Of a stretch of DNA of 64,000 nt, positions 24,767 through 33,544 are shown piece after piece; positions within the stretch are counted from its first letter, which is position 1; each line of letters starts with the position of its first letter. The DNA is taken from contig NZ_JADOET010000011.1 in assembly GCF_015645385.1 (NCBI RefSeq), forward strand, positions 1 through 64,000, read 5' to 3'. Origin of the DNA: Winogradskyella marina. GTDB lineage: Bacteria > Bacteroidota > Bacteroidia > Flavobacteriales > Flavobacteriaceae. A program made the position numbers and the translations under genes. The notes beneath the pieces are model-generated. The model was not told the origin of the DNA. It made no database searches and saw only the letters and a list, made by a program, of their open reading frames with translations.

Positions 24767-26890
24767 TTAATCAATCAATATCTCTAATATCTGAATTGCA
24801 GCCTCACTAATTTTAGTTCCAGGTCCAAAAACGGCTACAGCTCCTGCGTCAAATAAATACTGGTAATCTTGCTTAGGAATAACACCTCCTACGATAACCA
24901 TAATGTCTTCACGACCATATTTTTTGAGCTCATCTATAACTTGGGGAACTAATGTTTTGTGTCCTGCTGCTAATGAAGATATACCTAGAATATGAACATC
25001 ATTTTCTACGGCTTGTTTGGCTGCTTCTTTAGGTGTTTGAAAGAGTGGTCCAATATCTACATCAAAGCCCACATCAGCATAACTTGTAGCGACTACTTTT
25101 GCACCTCTGTCGTGGCCGTCTTGTCCCATTTTTGCAATCATAATTCGTGGTCTACGGCCATCTTGCTCTGCAAATTGGTTGGCGAGTTCTCTTGCTTTTT
25201 GAAAACTTGAATCGTCTTTGATTTCTTTACTATACACTCCTGAAAATGATTTAATTTGTGCTTTATAGCGTCCAAACTCAGCTTCTAATGCATCACTTAT
25301 TTCTCCTAAAGTAGCACGTTTTCTTGCTGCATCTACAGCTAAAGCTAGTAAATTTTCATCACTAGTCTTTGCTGCTGTTGTTAGTCTTGATAATGCTTCA
25401 GTTACGTCAGAATTATTACGACTTGCTTTAATTGTGTTTAGTCGTTCAATTTGTTGTAGTCTAACAGTTTGGTTATCTACTTCTAACGTAGAAATAGGGT
25501 CTTCTTGTTCTAATCGGTATTTGTTTACTCCAACAATAATGTCTTGTCCGGAATCTATGCGTGCTTGTTTGCGTGCAGCAGCTTCTTCGATTCTTAATTT
25601 TGGAATGCCAGCTTCAATAGCTTTGGTCATACCTCCTAATTCTTCTACTTCTTGGATTAATTTCCAAGCTTCATTTACGATGTCGTCGGTTAGTTTTTCT
25701 ACATAATAACTGCCAGCCCAAGGATCAACTGTTTTCGTAATGTGCGTTTCTTGTTGTAAATATATTTGTGTGTTTCTTGCGATACGAGCAGAGAAGTCTG
25801 TAGGTAATGCAATAGCTTCATCTAGTGCGTTGGTGTGCAGGCTTTGTGTGCCTCCAAAAGCTGCTGCAGACGCTTCAATACAAGTTCTGGCAACATTATT
25901 AAAAGGATCTTGCTCTGTTAAACTCCAGCCAGAAGTTTGGCAATGAGTTCTTAGAGCTAAAGATTTTTGGTTTTTTGGGTTAAATTGCTTCACGATTTTT
26001 GCCCACAGCATACGTGCAGCACGCATTTTTGCAATTTCCATAAAGTGATTCATGCCAATCGCCCAAAAGAACGATAGTCTTGGTGCAAAAGTATCAATAT
26101 CCATACCAGCTTCAAGCCCTTTTTTAATGTACTCTAGGCCATCTGCTAAAGTATAGGCTAGTTCAATATCGCATGTGGCTCCTGCTTCTTGCATGTGGTA
26201 TCCTGAAATACTGATACTATTGAATTTAGGCATGTTATTGCTTGTGTATTCAAAAATATCTGAGATAATTTTCATGGATGGAGTAGGTGGATAGATGTAG
26301 GTGTTACGTACCATGAATTCTTTTAGGATATCATTTTGAATGGTTCCTGCGAGCTGTTCGGGTTTTACACCTTGTTCTTCAGCAGCGACTATATAAAACG
26401 CCATAATAGGTAGAACGGCTCCGTTCATGGTCATGGAAACGGACATCTTGTCTAGTGGGATTTGATCGAAAAGTACTTTCATATCCTCTACAGAATCGAT
26501 AGCGACACCAGCTTTTCCAACATCTCCAACGACGCGTTCGTGATCTGAATCGTAACCACGATGTGTTGCTAAATCGAAAGCAACCGATAATCCTTTTTGT
26601 CCGGCAGCTAAGTTTCGCCTGTAAAATGCGTTGCTCTCTTCTGCTGTTGAAAAACCAGCATATTGTCTAATGGTCCAAGGTCTACGAACATACATTGTGG
26701 AATATGGGCCACGAAGGTTTGGTGCGATACCTGCAACAAAATTAAGGTGCTCTAAATCTTGAATATCATCTTTTGAATATGTCGACTTTACCTTAATGTT
26801 TTCGGCAGTTAGAAAGTCGTTTTTCGCGATGTGCTTCGTGCTCCGTGCTTCGTGCTTAAGTGTTATATGTTGCAGATTTTTTCTTGACAT
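24767..26890 (-). CDS. scpA: methylmalonyl-CoA mutase large subunit (B12-dependent)
   Basis: A 707-residue large subunit that interconverts succinyl-CoA and (R)-methylmalonyl-CoA using adenosylcobalamin. The TIM-barrel substrate part has the [20 protein letters not shown] box and [17 protein letters not shown]. The C-terminal cobalamin-binding domain has [10 protein letters not shown] (the DxHxxG base-off motif, about residue 590) and VVGGVIP. Residues 11-24 are encoded by a 4-unit heptamer array and look like an expendable insertion. It is downstream of scpB by 56 bp. The nearby cobalamin riboswitch operon could supply its cofactor. Confidence 0.96.
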   Translation of the reverse strand: MSRKNLQHITLKHEARSTKHIAKNDFLTAENIKVKSTYSKDDIQDLEHLNFVAGIAPNLRGPYSTMYVRRPWTIRQYAGFSTAEESNAFYRRNLAAGQKGLSVAFDLATHRGYDSDHERVVGDVGKAGVAIDSVEDMKVLFDQIPLDKMSVSMTMNGAVLPIMAFYIVAAEEQGVKPEQLAGTIQNDILKEFMVRNTYIYPPTPSMKIISDIFEYTSNNMPKFNSISISGYHMQEAGATCDIELAYTLADGLEYIKKGLEAGMDIDTFAPRLSFFWAIGMNHFMEIAKMRAARMLWAKIVKQFNPKNQKSLALRTHCQTSGWSLTEQDPFNNVARTCIEASAAAFGGTQSLHTNALDEAIALPTDFSARIARNTQIYLQQETHITKTVDPWAGSYYVEKLTDDIVNEAWKLIQEVEELGGMTKAIEAGIPKLRIEEAAARKQARIDSGQDIIVGVNKYRLEQEDPISTLEVDNQTVRLQQIERLNTIKASRNNSDVTEALSRLTTAAKTSDENLLALAVDAARKRATLGEISDALEAEFGRYKAQIKSFSGVYSKEIKDDSSFQKARELANQFAEQDGRRPRIMIAKMGQDGHDRGAKVVATSYADVGFDVDIGPLFQTPKEAAKQAVENDVHILGISSLAAGHKTLVPQVIDELKKYGREDIMVIVGGVIPKQDYQYLFDAGAVAVFGPGTKISEAAIQILEILID
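26831..26858. repeat. in-frame heptamer array in the scpA N-terminus
   Basis: Four head-to-tail heptamers on the plus strand: GTGCTTC, GTGCTCC, GTGCTTC, GTGCTTA. Twenty-eight bases keep the scpA frame only together with flanking sequence. The encoded peptide reads KHEARSTKH, unlike normal mutase sequence. Confidence 0.8.
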
Positions 26891-26946
26891 TATAAAAGTA
26901 TTTTTTAAGGGTAAAACGTTACTATAGGTTTTATCTATAGTGAGTT

Positions 26947-28326
26947 TTACTCTTTGTCTAATCTTGTGATTTCCAATTTTTCAGATAATCTTTTCTCAAT
27001 AATTGGTTCAATTAGTGTTTTGCGCTTATGTATTTCTAAAAAAGGACTGATTTCTAAATCGGTTTTCATCTTGTCTTCTAAATTAGGGTGCTTATTTGTT
27101 CCTAATAGAACTAGTTTTTCTGTGTCAAAATCCGATTGTTCTTTGGAAGCACTTTCTTTGATTTTTCGCTGAATGGTGCCTTCTTTTAATTGACTTAAAA
27201 AGCCTCCATTGGCTTCAATATTTTTAAAAAGTTCTAATGCTTTTTCGGCTAATTGCTCGGTTAAACTTTCAATATAATAGGCTCCATCTGCTGGATTATT
27301 TACTTTATCAAAGTAGCTTTCATTTTTTAAAACCAAAAGCTGATTTCTCGAAATGCGTTCACCAAATTCGTTTGATTTGTGGAATAAAGCGTCATAAGGT
27401 AAATTATAAATTATGTTTGATCCACCAAGAACTGCGCTCATGCATTCGGTAGTGGTTCGTAGCATATTTACATTATAATCGTAAATGGTTTTATTGCGCT
27501 TGCTTGGTGTAGCATTGATGTGGCATTCGGTGTTTGCTCCATATTCTGATGCTAAGGTTGACCATAATTGACGCAGTGCTCTGATTTTTGCAATTTCGAA
27601 AAAGTAGTTTGAACCTGTTGCGATGTTGAAGGTTATTTGGACGTCACTTAAAGAATAGCCTTTCTGGCGTTCAAAATAGTTTAAATATTCGTTGCTATGC
27701 GCTAAGCTATAAGCTAATTGTTGAATAATGTTTGCGCCTGCATTTTGATATAAGCTTAAATCTACACTTATGTGATTGGTAGATTTTACGATGGCTTCAA
27801 ATTTATTGTGATCGTCGTTAAGGTTGTTGTGCCAATTGCCTGTTTTGGCTAGGTTACCTATGATATCATTGTGGATTTGTATGTGAGACTTCTTAACTGC
27901 GCTCGAATTGACTTTTAGCAATTTTTCTATAAATTCTACTGAAAGAAATTCACACTTAATAGCAACGCTTATTTTTTCAAAATCTATATTTTGAAACAAG
28001 TCTTCAGCGGATACATCTTCAGATGTAATGTAAAATAAAATGTTTTCTGCGCCTCGATTAATTGCATCTAGGGCTTTTAGGTTTGCTTCTTTTGCCGTTT
28101 TTACTGTAATACATTGACCTATTTTCCATTCAGTTGCTTTGCTTTTTGAGACATTAGGTAGTGTTTCAAATTCATCTGCATGATAAAATGGTTTAACATT
28201 AATGCCTTCGTTAGTTTTCCAGATTAGCGTGTTATTGTAATCTGCACCTTTAAGGTCTACTTGTATTTTTTGTTTCCATGCTTTTGAAGATACGTCTTCA
28301 AAGTCATTAAATAATGATTTACTCAT
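26947..28326 (-). CDS. scpB: methylmalonyl-CoA mutase small subunit
   Basis: About 459 residues, started at MSKSLFNDF (ATG at 28326), which overlaps the preceding gene's stop by eight bases. A longer reading from 28362 would overlap it by 44. It is a non-catalytic partner of ScpA with the same barrel fold: [31 protein letters not shown] and [21 protein letters not shown]. No cobalamin-binding DxHxxG motif is present. It ends soon after the barrel, so it lacks the C-terminal B12-like domain of longer beta subunits. Confidence 0.92.
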   Translation of the reverse strand: MSKSLFNDFEDVSSKAWKQKIQVDLKGADYNNTLIWKTNEGINVKPFYHADEFETLPNVSKSKATEWKIGQCITVKTAKEANLKALDAINRGAENILFYITSEDVSAEDLFQNIDFEKISVAIKCEFLSVEFIEKLLKVNSSAVKKSHIQIHNDIIGNLAKTGNWHNNLNDDHNKFEAIVKSTNHISVDLSLYQNAGANIIQQLAYSLAHSNEYLNYFERQKGYSLSDVQITFNIATGSNYFFEIAKIRALRQLWSTLASEYGANTECHINATPSKRNKTIYDYNVNMLRTTTECMSAVLGGSNIIYNLPYDALFHKSNEFGERISRNQLLVLKNESYFDKVNNPADGAYYIESLTEQLAEKALELFKNIEANGGFLSQLKEGTIQRKIKESASKEQSDFDTEKLVLLGTNKHPNLEDKMKTDLEISPFLEIHKRKTLIEPIIEKRLSEKLEITRLDKE

Positions 28327-28645
28327 CTTTTTTGTGTTTCGGAATACTGTCTTCGTATTCAATAATGAAAATGTCTTCGTTAGACTTTTTCATGTAATAA
28401 GTTTCACGCGCTGTACGCTCAATGCCTTCATCTGTACTTAACTCTTTAATGGCTTTATTGTCTTTTGCCATCTCGTTGCGGTAGTGTTCTTTTTGGTATT
28501 CTAATTCGTTAATGTCGCTATTTAACTCATGATGAAACAACCATGAATGCGCATCAAAAAACAACATCCAAACCACAAAAACAATAAGAACAAGGACATA
28601 AATGTTCTTAAATGGTTTTAGATATTTAAAATTGATTTTAGACAT
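28319..28645 (-). CDS. FtsB/DivIC-family septum formation initiator
   Basis: A 108-residue bitopic protein with a short cytoplasmic tail, a transmembrane helix (about 15-32, YVLVLIVFVVWMLFFDAHS) and a periplasmic coiled coil (about 40-70, ELEYQKEHYRNEMAKDNKAIKEL). It then shows the family's E-x-x-ARE-x-YxMKK box (IERTARETYYMKKSNEDIF). Such proteins join FtsL and FtsQ in the divisome. Its ATG shares one base with the udk stop (TAATG), and its end overlaps scpB. Confidence 0.9.
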   Translation of the reverse strand: MSKINFKYLKPFKNIYVLVLIVFVVWMLFFDAHSWLFHHELNSDINELEYQKEHYRNEMAKDNKAIKELSTDEGIERTARETYYMKKSNEDIFIIEYEDSIPKHKKDE

Positions 28646-29250
28646 TATAAGCGTTCGTTGATTATGGTTTTAACGATATCTACAGCAACCGTATTGTATT
28701 TATTGTTTGGTATAATGATATCAGCATACTCCTTCATAGGTTCAATAAATTGCTGATGCATAGGTTTTAAGGTTGATTGGTATCGTTGGAGCACTTCATT
28801 AATATCTCTACCGCGTTCAGTTATATCGCGTTTTAAACGTCTAATTAAGCGTTCGTCAGAATCTGCATGGACAAATATTTTAATATCGAAAAGTTCACGA
28901 ATTTCAGGATGAGAAAGGATAAGTATGCCTTCTACGATCATTACTTTTCTTGGTTTTGTAATAACTATGTCGCCGGTTCTGTTGTGTTTCACGAATGAAT
29001 AAACAGGTTGGTTAATTGATTTGCCTTCTTTTAGTTCTTTGAGGTGCTCTTCTAACAATTCAAAATCAATTGATCTTGGATGGTCGAAATTAATTTTTAC
29101 ACGCTCTTCAAAACTGAGGTGTGATGTATCTTTATAATAAGAATCTTGCGAAATAACACCAACTTGTCCTTCTGGTAACTCTTTTAAAATAGTATTTACA
29201 ACAGTTGTTTTTCCGCAGCCTGTACCGCCCGCGATTCCAATAATTAGCAT
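28645..29250 (-). CDS. udk: uridine kinase
   Basis: A 201-residue uridine/cytidine kinase of pyrimidine salvage. The P-loop is GGTGCGKTT (residues 8-16). Also present are SQDSYYKD, NFDHPRSIDFELL, the IVEGILIL strand, VHADSDERLIRRLKRDITERGRD (lid) and IIIPNNKYN. Length is normal. It heads a coupled run udk-ftsB/divIC-scpB-scpA. Confidence 0.96.
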   Translation of the reverse strand: MLIIGIAGGTGCGKTTVVNTILKELPEGQVGVISQDSYYKDTSHLSFEERVKINFDHPRSIDFELLEEHLKELKEGKSINQPVYSFVKHNRTGDIVITKPRKVMIVEGILILSHPEIRELFDIKIFVHADSDERLIRRLKRDITERGRDINEVLQRYQSTLKPMHQQFIEPMKEYADIIIPNNKYNTVAVDIVKTIINERL

Positions 29251-29276
29251 ATTAACTTTGATTTGTTAGACTGTTG

Positions 29277-29284
29277 CAAATTTA
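29277..29284 (-). promoter_or_regulatory. candidate -7 element (TAAATTTG) for the udk run
   Basis: Minus-strand match to TAnnTTTG, 26 bases before the udk ATG in the 56-bp gap behind the cytochrome c gene. No clear -33 partner is visible. Confidence 0.4.
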
Positions 29285-29306
29285 ATTATTTAAGTAGAAT
29301 TTGAGT

Positions 29307-29756
29307 TTATAATTCGGAAACTTTCTGTGGTGTTACAAAGTTATTAATTGAATTTCCCCAACTGTTATTAATATAATTCATTACATCAGCGACTTCCTCG
29401 TCTGAAAGCCCTAAAGGAGCCATAGTACTGTTGTAAGTTATACCATTCACCACAATTTCTCCAGACATGCCATATTTGGCTGCTTTAATACTTTCAATCT
29501 GATTTTCTCTTAAAAAATCAGAATCTGCCAATGGAGGAAATGCTTTGGGTACACCTTTCCCATTGGGTAAGTGGCAGGTAATACACATGTCCGAATAGAC
29601 GCTTTCACCTCTTTTAATGCTTGCTTCTAACTTTGGTTTATCTTGGTCTTGAATAGCTGCGTATTCATTTTGAGCTGTTAAATTTGGTTTGTTTTTGTCC
29701 GATTTACATGAAACACAGGTAAATAGAGAGAGTGTGATGATAATTATATTTTTCAT
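29307..29756 (-). CDS. c-type cytochrome lipoprotein
   Basis: A 149-residue single-heme cytochrome c. The signal ends in a lipobox before Cys17 (CVSCKSD). The heme-binding box is C58-I-T-C61-H62 within SDMCITCHLPNGKG, and the distal Met is probably the one in STMAPLG. The C-terminal helix is DEEVADVMNYINNSW. Its ATG overlaps the stop of the sugar dehydrogenase by four bases, so it is the likely electron acceptor of that enzyme. Confidence 0.9.
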   Translation of the reverse strand: MKNIIIITLSLFTCVSCKSDKNKPNLTAQNEYAAIQDQDKPKLEASIKRGESVYSDMCITCHLPNGKGVPKAFPPLADSDFLRENQIESIKAAKYGMSGEIVVNGITYNSTMAPLGLSDEEVADVMNYINNSWGNSINNFVTPQKVSEL

Positions 29757-30853
29757 TTCCTGATCAGTTTTACAATTCCTAAGTTTTCAACGCCTACATA
29801 AATATAGCCATCAGGTCCTTGATTTATAGATCGTATACGACCTAATCCGTCGAGTAAACGTTCTTCTTTAATTACTTTATCACCTTTTAGAGTGCACTTA
29901 TCTAAATATTGAAATTTTAAAGATCCAACAAGTAGGCTGCCGTCCCAATCACCATATTTATCACTGTTAATAAAAGCCATTCCGCTAGGTGCTATAGATG
30001 GATCCCAATAGTGAAGTGGTTGTTCCATACCTTCTTTTTCTGTAATATCTGTAAATGATGTACCACTATAGTTAATACCATAACTTATTATAGGCCAGCC
30101 GTAATTTTTTCCTGGCTGGATAATGTTAACTTCGTCTCCTCCTCTTGGGCCATGCTCGTGTGTCCAAATTTGTCTCGTTTTTGGGTGTATACTCATGCCT
30201 TGTGGATTTCTATGGCCGTAAGAGAAAATAGCAGTTTTAGCATTAGGTTCATTTACGAATGGATTATCTTGAGGAATAGTACCATCATCATTAATTCTAT
30301 AAACTTTTCCGCCGTCTCTAGTGATATCTTGCGGGTTTTCATCTCTATTGCCACGATCACCTATAGTAAAATACAGATAGCCATCATCGTCGAAGATTAA
30401 TCGTGAGCCAAAGTGTTGACCTTTAGTTGTATTTGGTGTTGCTTTGTATAGTACTTCTAAATTTGTTAAGCTATGTTCTTTTAATTGAGCTCTAGCGATT
30501 GCCGTGTTTCCTCCAGAATCGCCACCACTTTCAGAGGCATAAGATAGATAGATCCAGTTGTTTTCTTTAAAATTTGGATGTAAGATGACGTCTAATAATC
30601 CTCCTTGACCGCGATCATAGATTTCTGGGAGACCAGATATTGTTATTTTTTTGCCATTTTTAAAATGAATGAGGTCTCCAGATTTTTCGGTAATTAGTAT
30701 AGATTCATCTGGTAGAAATGTAAACCCCCAAGGATTGCTAAGTTCTGAAACAACAACTTCATGAGTGTTTTCGGTGTTTGTAGGGTTTTTATCTTGTGCA
30801 CAAGCGAAAGTACTTGTAAAGATTAAAGTAATAAGAATGTTCTTTAAGTCCAT
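29753..30853 (-). CDS. PQQ-dependent aldose sugar dehydrogenase-like beta-propeller
   Basis: A 366-residue exported six-blade propeller of the soluble glucose/sorbosone dehydrogenase family. The signal peptide ends CAQ. It shows NPWGFTFLPD, the PQQ/Ca-site region HFGSRLIFDDDGYLYFTIGDRG, SYGHRNPQGM, WTHEHGPRGGDEVN and SIAPSGM. These enzymes oxidise aldoses and pass electrons to a cytochrome, here probably the coupled downstream cytochrome c. PQQ biosynthesis genes are not in the window, so the cofactor may be imported. Confidence 0.9.
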   Translation of the reverse strand: MDLKNILITLIFTSTFACAQDKNPTNTENTHEVVVSELSNPWGFTFLPDESILITEKSGDLIHFKNGKKITISGLPEIYDRGQGGLLDVILHPNFKENNWIYLSYASESGGDSGGNTAIARAQLKEHSLTNLEVLYKATPNTTKGQHFGSRLIFDDDGYLYFTIGDRGNRDENPQDITRDGGKVYRINDDGTIPQDNPFVNEPNAKTAIFSYGHRNPQGMSIHPKTRQIWTHEHGPRGGDEVNIIQPGKNYGWPIISYGINYSGTSFTDITEKEGMEQPLHYWDPSIAPSGMAFINSDKYGDWDGSLLVGSLKFQYLDKCTLKGDKVIKEERLLDGLGRIRSINQGPDGYIYVGVENLGIVKLIRK

Positions 30854-30902
30854 ATAATTACTATTTAAAAAGATTAAGACTTTAAAGTTAGGTAAATGTT
30901 AT

Positions 30903-30930
30903 TGGATTCTAAAGAAATATTCTATATTTG
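30903..30930 (+). promoter_or_regulatory. Bacteroidota-type promoter before tRNA-Pro
   Basis: TTG at 30903-30905 and TATATTTG at 30923-30930, 17 bases apart, match the TTTG / TAnnTTTG pattern. Transcription would begin near 30937, giving a leader of about 125 nt before the tRNA. Confidence 0.65.
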
Positions 30931-30945
30931 CAGTCCGAAACAGGA

Positions 30946-31010
30946 AAACCAAAAATTCGGGGAGTAGTACCGCATCAAGTGTGGCATAAACTACCTTCAA
31001 AATTTGGTTT
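30946..31010 (+). other. structured RNA-like leader between promoter and tRNA-Pro
   Basis: Three nested pairings form one long hairpin. The outer stem is AAACCAAA (30946-30953) with TTTGGTTT (31003-31010). The middle stem is GTAGT (30964-30968) with ACTAC (30990-30994). The inner stem is CCGCA (30970-30974) with TGTGG (30980-30984), with loop TCAAG. The segment also shares AAATTCGGGGnGTAG with the start of the tRNA gene. It could be a processed leader, a small RNA or a decayed tRNA half. I do not recognise a known family. Confidence 0.4.
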
Positions 31011-31060
31011 AACAATTGTATAATTTGAGTTTGAATTTAATTCTAAATTATATCAAAATT

Positions 31061-31135
31061 CGGGGTGTAGCGTAGCCCGGTTATCGCGCCACGTTTGGGA
31101 CGTGGAGGCCGCAGGTTCGAATCCTGCCACCCCGA
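31061..31135 (+). tRNA. tRNA-Pro (anticodon UGG)
   Basis: 75-nt cloverleaf. The acceptor stem is CGGGGTG / CACCCCG with discriminator A at 31135. The anticodon stem is CCACG / CGTGG (31089-31093 and 31101-31105), with loop TTTGGGA and anticodon TGG at 31096-31098. The T arm has GGTTCGAATCC. The 3' CCA is not encoded. Confidence 0.97.
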
Positions 31136-31140
31136 CTAAA

Positions 31141-31180
31141 AAAACTCTATAAGTCTAACGATTTATAGAGTTTTTTGTTT
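31141..31180 (+). terminator. terminator after tRNA-Pro
   Basis: Perfect 12-base stem AAAACTCTATAA / TTATAGAGTTTT (31141-31152 and 31163-31174) with a 10-base loop, continuing into T-rich sequence. Confidence 0.88.
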
Positions 31181-31211
31181 TTTAGAATGTTTAGATGGGA
31201 AGAGAAGAAAT

Positions 31212-31254
31212 AAAAAAAACTGCTTTCCAAATTTATATGAAAAGCAGTTTTTTA
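31212..31254 (-). terminator. terminator of the B12 uptake operon
   Basis: On the minus strand, AAACTGCTTTTC and GGAAAGCAGTTT form a stem followed by a run of eight T, just past the stop of the last gene of the operon. Confidence 0.85.
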
Positions 31255-31262
31255 ATCGGTTA

Positions 31263-32237
31263 TTACTCTTTTATGAGCCGATGTTGACTTATTTTTCCGT
31301 TTGAAACAATTTTAACTAGGTAAATACCGCTCTTAAGTGAGGATATTTCAATAGCATTATTAGAATCAACTTCTTTTGAAATCACCACTTTACCTAACAT
31401 GTCATAAATACTCACTTCAACGTTTTCGGTAGAATTGATGTAAAATTCATTTGAAGCAGGGTTAGGATAGATAGTAGTTGCTGAGTATTCTTTATCATCA
31501 ATACTTAATGATTGCTGATTAATAACACCGATGCCATCCAAATCAAACCCACTAGAATAAAAAGGTGTGGGAAAAGGATCATTGATGGCATTACCATAAC
31601 TATCATAACTAGCGTAAGCTGGGTCAATACTTCCAACTACATCAATTATTTTGATGTGGGTAATATTGTTTTTGTCTAGTAAAGCATCCTCCTCTAAGTC
31701 TGATAAATCAAATGGTGTTCCAAATAACCCTTTGTATTTTCCTGCTAGATTATTTAAGTAGGATGGATCTAAAATTTCAAAGCCTCCAACTTGTGTTTCA
31801 GTTTGTGTTTCGCTGTGAGATGGAAACCTAACATAATTAACGCCATCAGAACTTACTTCAACAAATGCTAATTCTAGAAATGTATCGCTAAAACTATTTT
31901 CAAAAACAACAAAATCAAATCCATCACCATCTCCTATTGGTGTTTCAAAGGTTAGTATGGCTTCACCGGCATCACCTAGACTCACTACATTATTAGTTGG
32001 TATGCCTAAGGCATCTTCAGCAGTTCCATACGTAGCATAATTACTACCTTCATGTTCTTGCGAAGGATTAGAAATATTTACATAACCACGTTGTAGTTCT
32101 ATGCCAGTTGCCCAAGCTATAAAAACATCGCTGTCAGCAGCAATTGCTGTTGATCCTGGTTGCCCTGCAGCGGGTGGGTAGCTTTGTGCCTGCATAATAA
32201 CGCTAGAACATATGAAGAGGATGATCACTTTGATCAT
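31263..32237 (-). CDS. T9SS-secreted surface protein of the B12 operon
   Basis: A 324-residue protein with a signal peptide ending MQAQ (residues 1-17). A beta-sandwich-like domain has the pattern GDGDGFDFVVFENSFSD, LAFVEVSSDGVNYVRFP, LAGKYKGLFGTPFDLSDL and GFDLDGIGVIN. It ends with a type-A sorting tail (TTIYPNPASNEFY to RLIKE). Its start overlaps the stop of the T9SS propeller gene by four bases (ATGA), so it is translated with the B12-capture genes. Homologues I recall are annotated only as 'cell surface protein'. A role in holding B12 at the cell surface is inferred from the operon alone. Confidence 0.8.
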   Translation of the reverse strand: MIKVIILFICSSVIMQAQSYPPAAGQPGSTAIAADSDVFIAWATGIELQRGYVNISNPSQEHEGSNYATYGTAEDALGIPTNNVVSLGDAGEAILTFETPIGDGDGFDFVVFENSFSDTFLELAFVEVSSDGVNYVRFPSHSETQTETQVGGFEILDPSYLNNLAGKYKGLFGTPFDLSDLEEDALLDKNNITHIKIIDVVGSIDPAYASYDSYGNAINDPFPTPFYSSGFDLDGIGVINQQSLSIDDKEYSATTIYPNPASNEFYINSTENVEVSIYDMLGKVVISKEVDSNNAIEISSLKSGIYLVKIVSNGKISQHRLIKE

Positions 32238-33520
32238 TTTACGATTAATTTTAAAGTTGTTGAACTTCCTTTAACTTCAATATTTACTAAGTAAATACCA
32301 GCTTCAATACCATCTAAAGCTATTGGTTGTGTGTTTGTGTATTTTATGTCTTTTACTATTTTTCCAGAGACATCATACATTTTGATATTTGCATTTTCTG
32401 TAAGGTTTAATTCGAAACTCTCTGATGCTGGGTTAGGATATAAGGTTGTTGTTTCAAAAGCAAAATCATTCACACTTAAAGTCCCTTCGTTTTTATACAC
32501 TCCATTAGGAAGTGGTCCTACGGTGTATTCTGTTATTAAACTTCCACTTTCATCATATACAAATACTTTTCCTGGGCTTACATAGTCTATGGCATCTAAT
32601 AAATAGAGCTTGTCGTCAATCTTATCGAAACCATAAGAAAGTTGTACATCATTAGATGTATTAAAAGCGACTGTTGGAAGTGTAGTGTCTGTAGAGGCCA
32701 TTTTATAAATGTTATTATTTAGAACATAATATAAATCGGTATCATCTACAGCTAAATAACTTGGATGTTCTGTAGTTTCAAAATTAATTGTAACATGGTT
32801 TTGGTAATCTGACAAATCTATTTTGTGAATACTACCCTGAGTTTCATCACCTGTCCAAGCTTGTTTTCCACTAGAAAGTACATATAAGTAATCATCGTCA
32901 ATTTTTATTGTTGATGGTACATCGCCTACTATGATTGATTCCACAGCACTCGTTGCTATATCAATTACAGAAACAGAATTACCGTATCCGTAACCACCTT
33001 GATGTGCGACAAATAATTTTCCATCTTTCTGTACGATTTTTTCAGGACCTTCAGCAACTGATATTGTTGAGGTAACGGTATTTGTAGTTAAATCGATTAC
33101 AGCAACATAATCATCTGTTGTATCTGCAGGATCTCCCCAATTAGTCACATAACCTTTTCCGTCATAAAAAGCTATATTACGTGGTGCGCTCAATTGATCT
33201 GTAATACTAGCTTCAAAAGCAAAAGTAGTGCTATTCACAACCTTTATTTCATCACTATAATGAAGTATAACATAAGCAAAATCACCATAGAAGCCCATGC
33301 CTTGTCCTGTATCTCCTAAGGTCATACCTGGATTTTGAGTTGCGAAAATGTCATTTTCTAAGGTTCCACTGGCGTCGATATGTGAAACTGAAGCCGTATT
33401 AGTACCAAATAAACCTTCGCTCAAAACAAATATACCATTAGAATAGTCTTGCGCATAACTGGTTGCAGAGAGTAAAACTGCTGCTAGGATGTGAAATGTT
33501 TTTTTGTAATAGTTTTTCAT
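32234..33520 (-). CDS. BtuG-like beta-propeller, T9SS-secreted form
   Basis: A 428-residue protein with signal peptide (residues 1-23, ending SYAQ), a seven-blade YncE/DUF5074-type propeller (about 25-345) and a T9SS tail (TTLYPNPASESFELN to LIVK). It is clearly paralogous to the next gene upstream: both share MGFYGD.AY, GY.TNWGDP, DDYVAV, VAEGPEKI and GGYGYGN..SVID. BtuG of Bacteroides is a surface propeller lipoprotein that binds B12 and caps BtuB. This copy lacks a lipobox and would be delivered to the surface by the T9SS instead. Confidence 0.85.
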   Translation of the reverse strand: MKNYYKKTFHILAAVLLSATSYAQDYSNGIFVLSEGLFGTNTASVSHIDASGTLENDIFATQNPGMTLGDTGQGMGFYGDFAYVILHYSDEIKVVNSTTFAFEASITDQLSAPRNIAFYDGKGYVTNWGDPADTTDDYVAVIDLTTNTVTSTISVAEGPEKIVQKDGKLFVAHQGGYGYGNSVSVIDIATSAVESIIVGDVPSTIKIDDDYLYVLSSGKQAWTGDETQGSIHKIDLSDYQNHVTINFETTEHPSYLAVDDTDLYYVLNNNIYKMASTDTTLPTVAFNTSNDVQLSYGFDKIDDKLYLLDAIDYVSPGKVFVYDESGSLITEYTVGPLPNGVYKNEGTLSVNDFAFETTTLYPNPASESFELNLTENANIKMYDVSGKIVKDIKYTNTQPIALDGIEAGIYLVNIEVKGSSTTLKLIVK

Positions 33521-33544
33521 GATTAAATTGTTTTTAATTAATTA

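Noticed and set aside
30954..31000. A second tRNA gene before tRNA-Pro, suggested by the shared CGGGGnGTAG start.
   Set aside because: No anticodon arm, T arm or matching acceptor 3' strand follows; at most a decayed half, reported as a leader structure instead.
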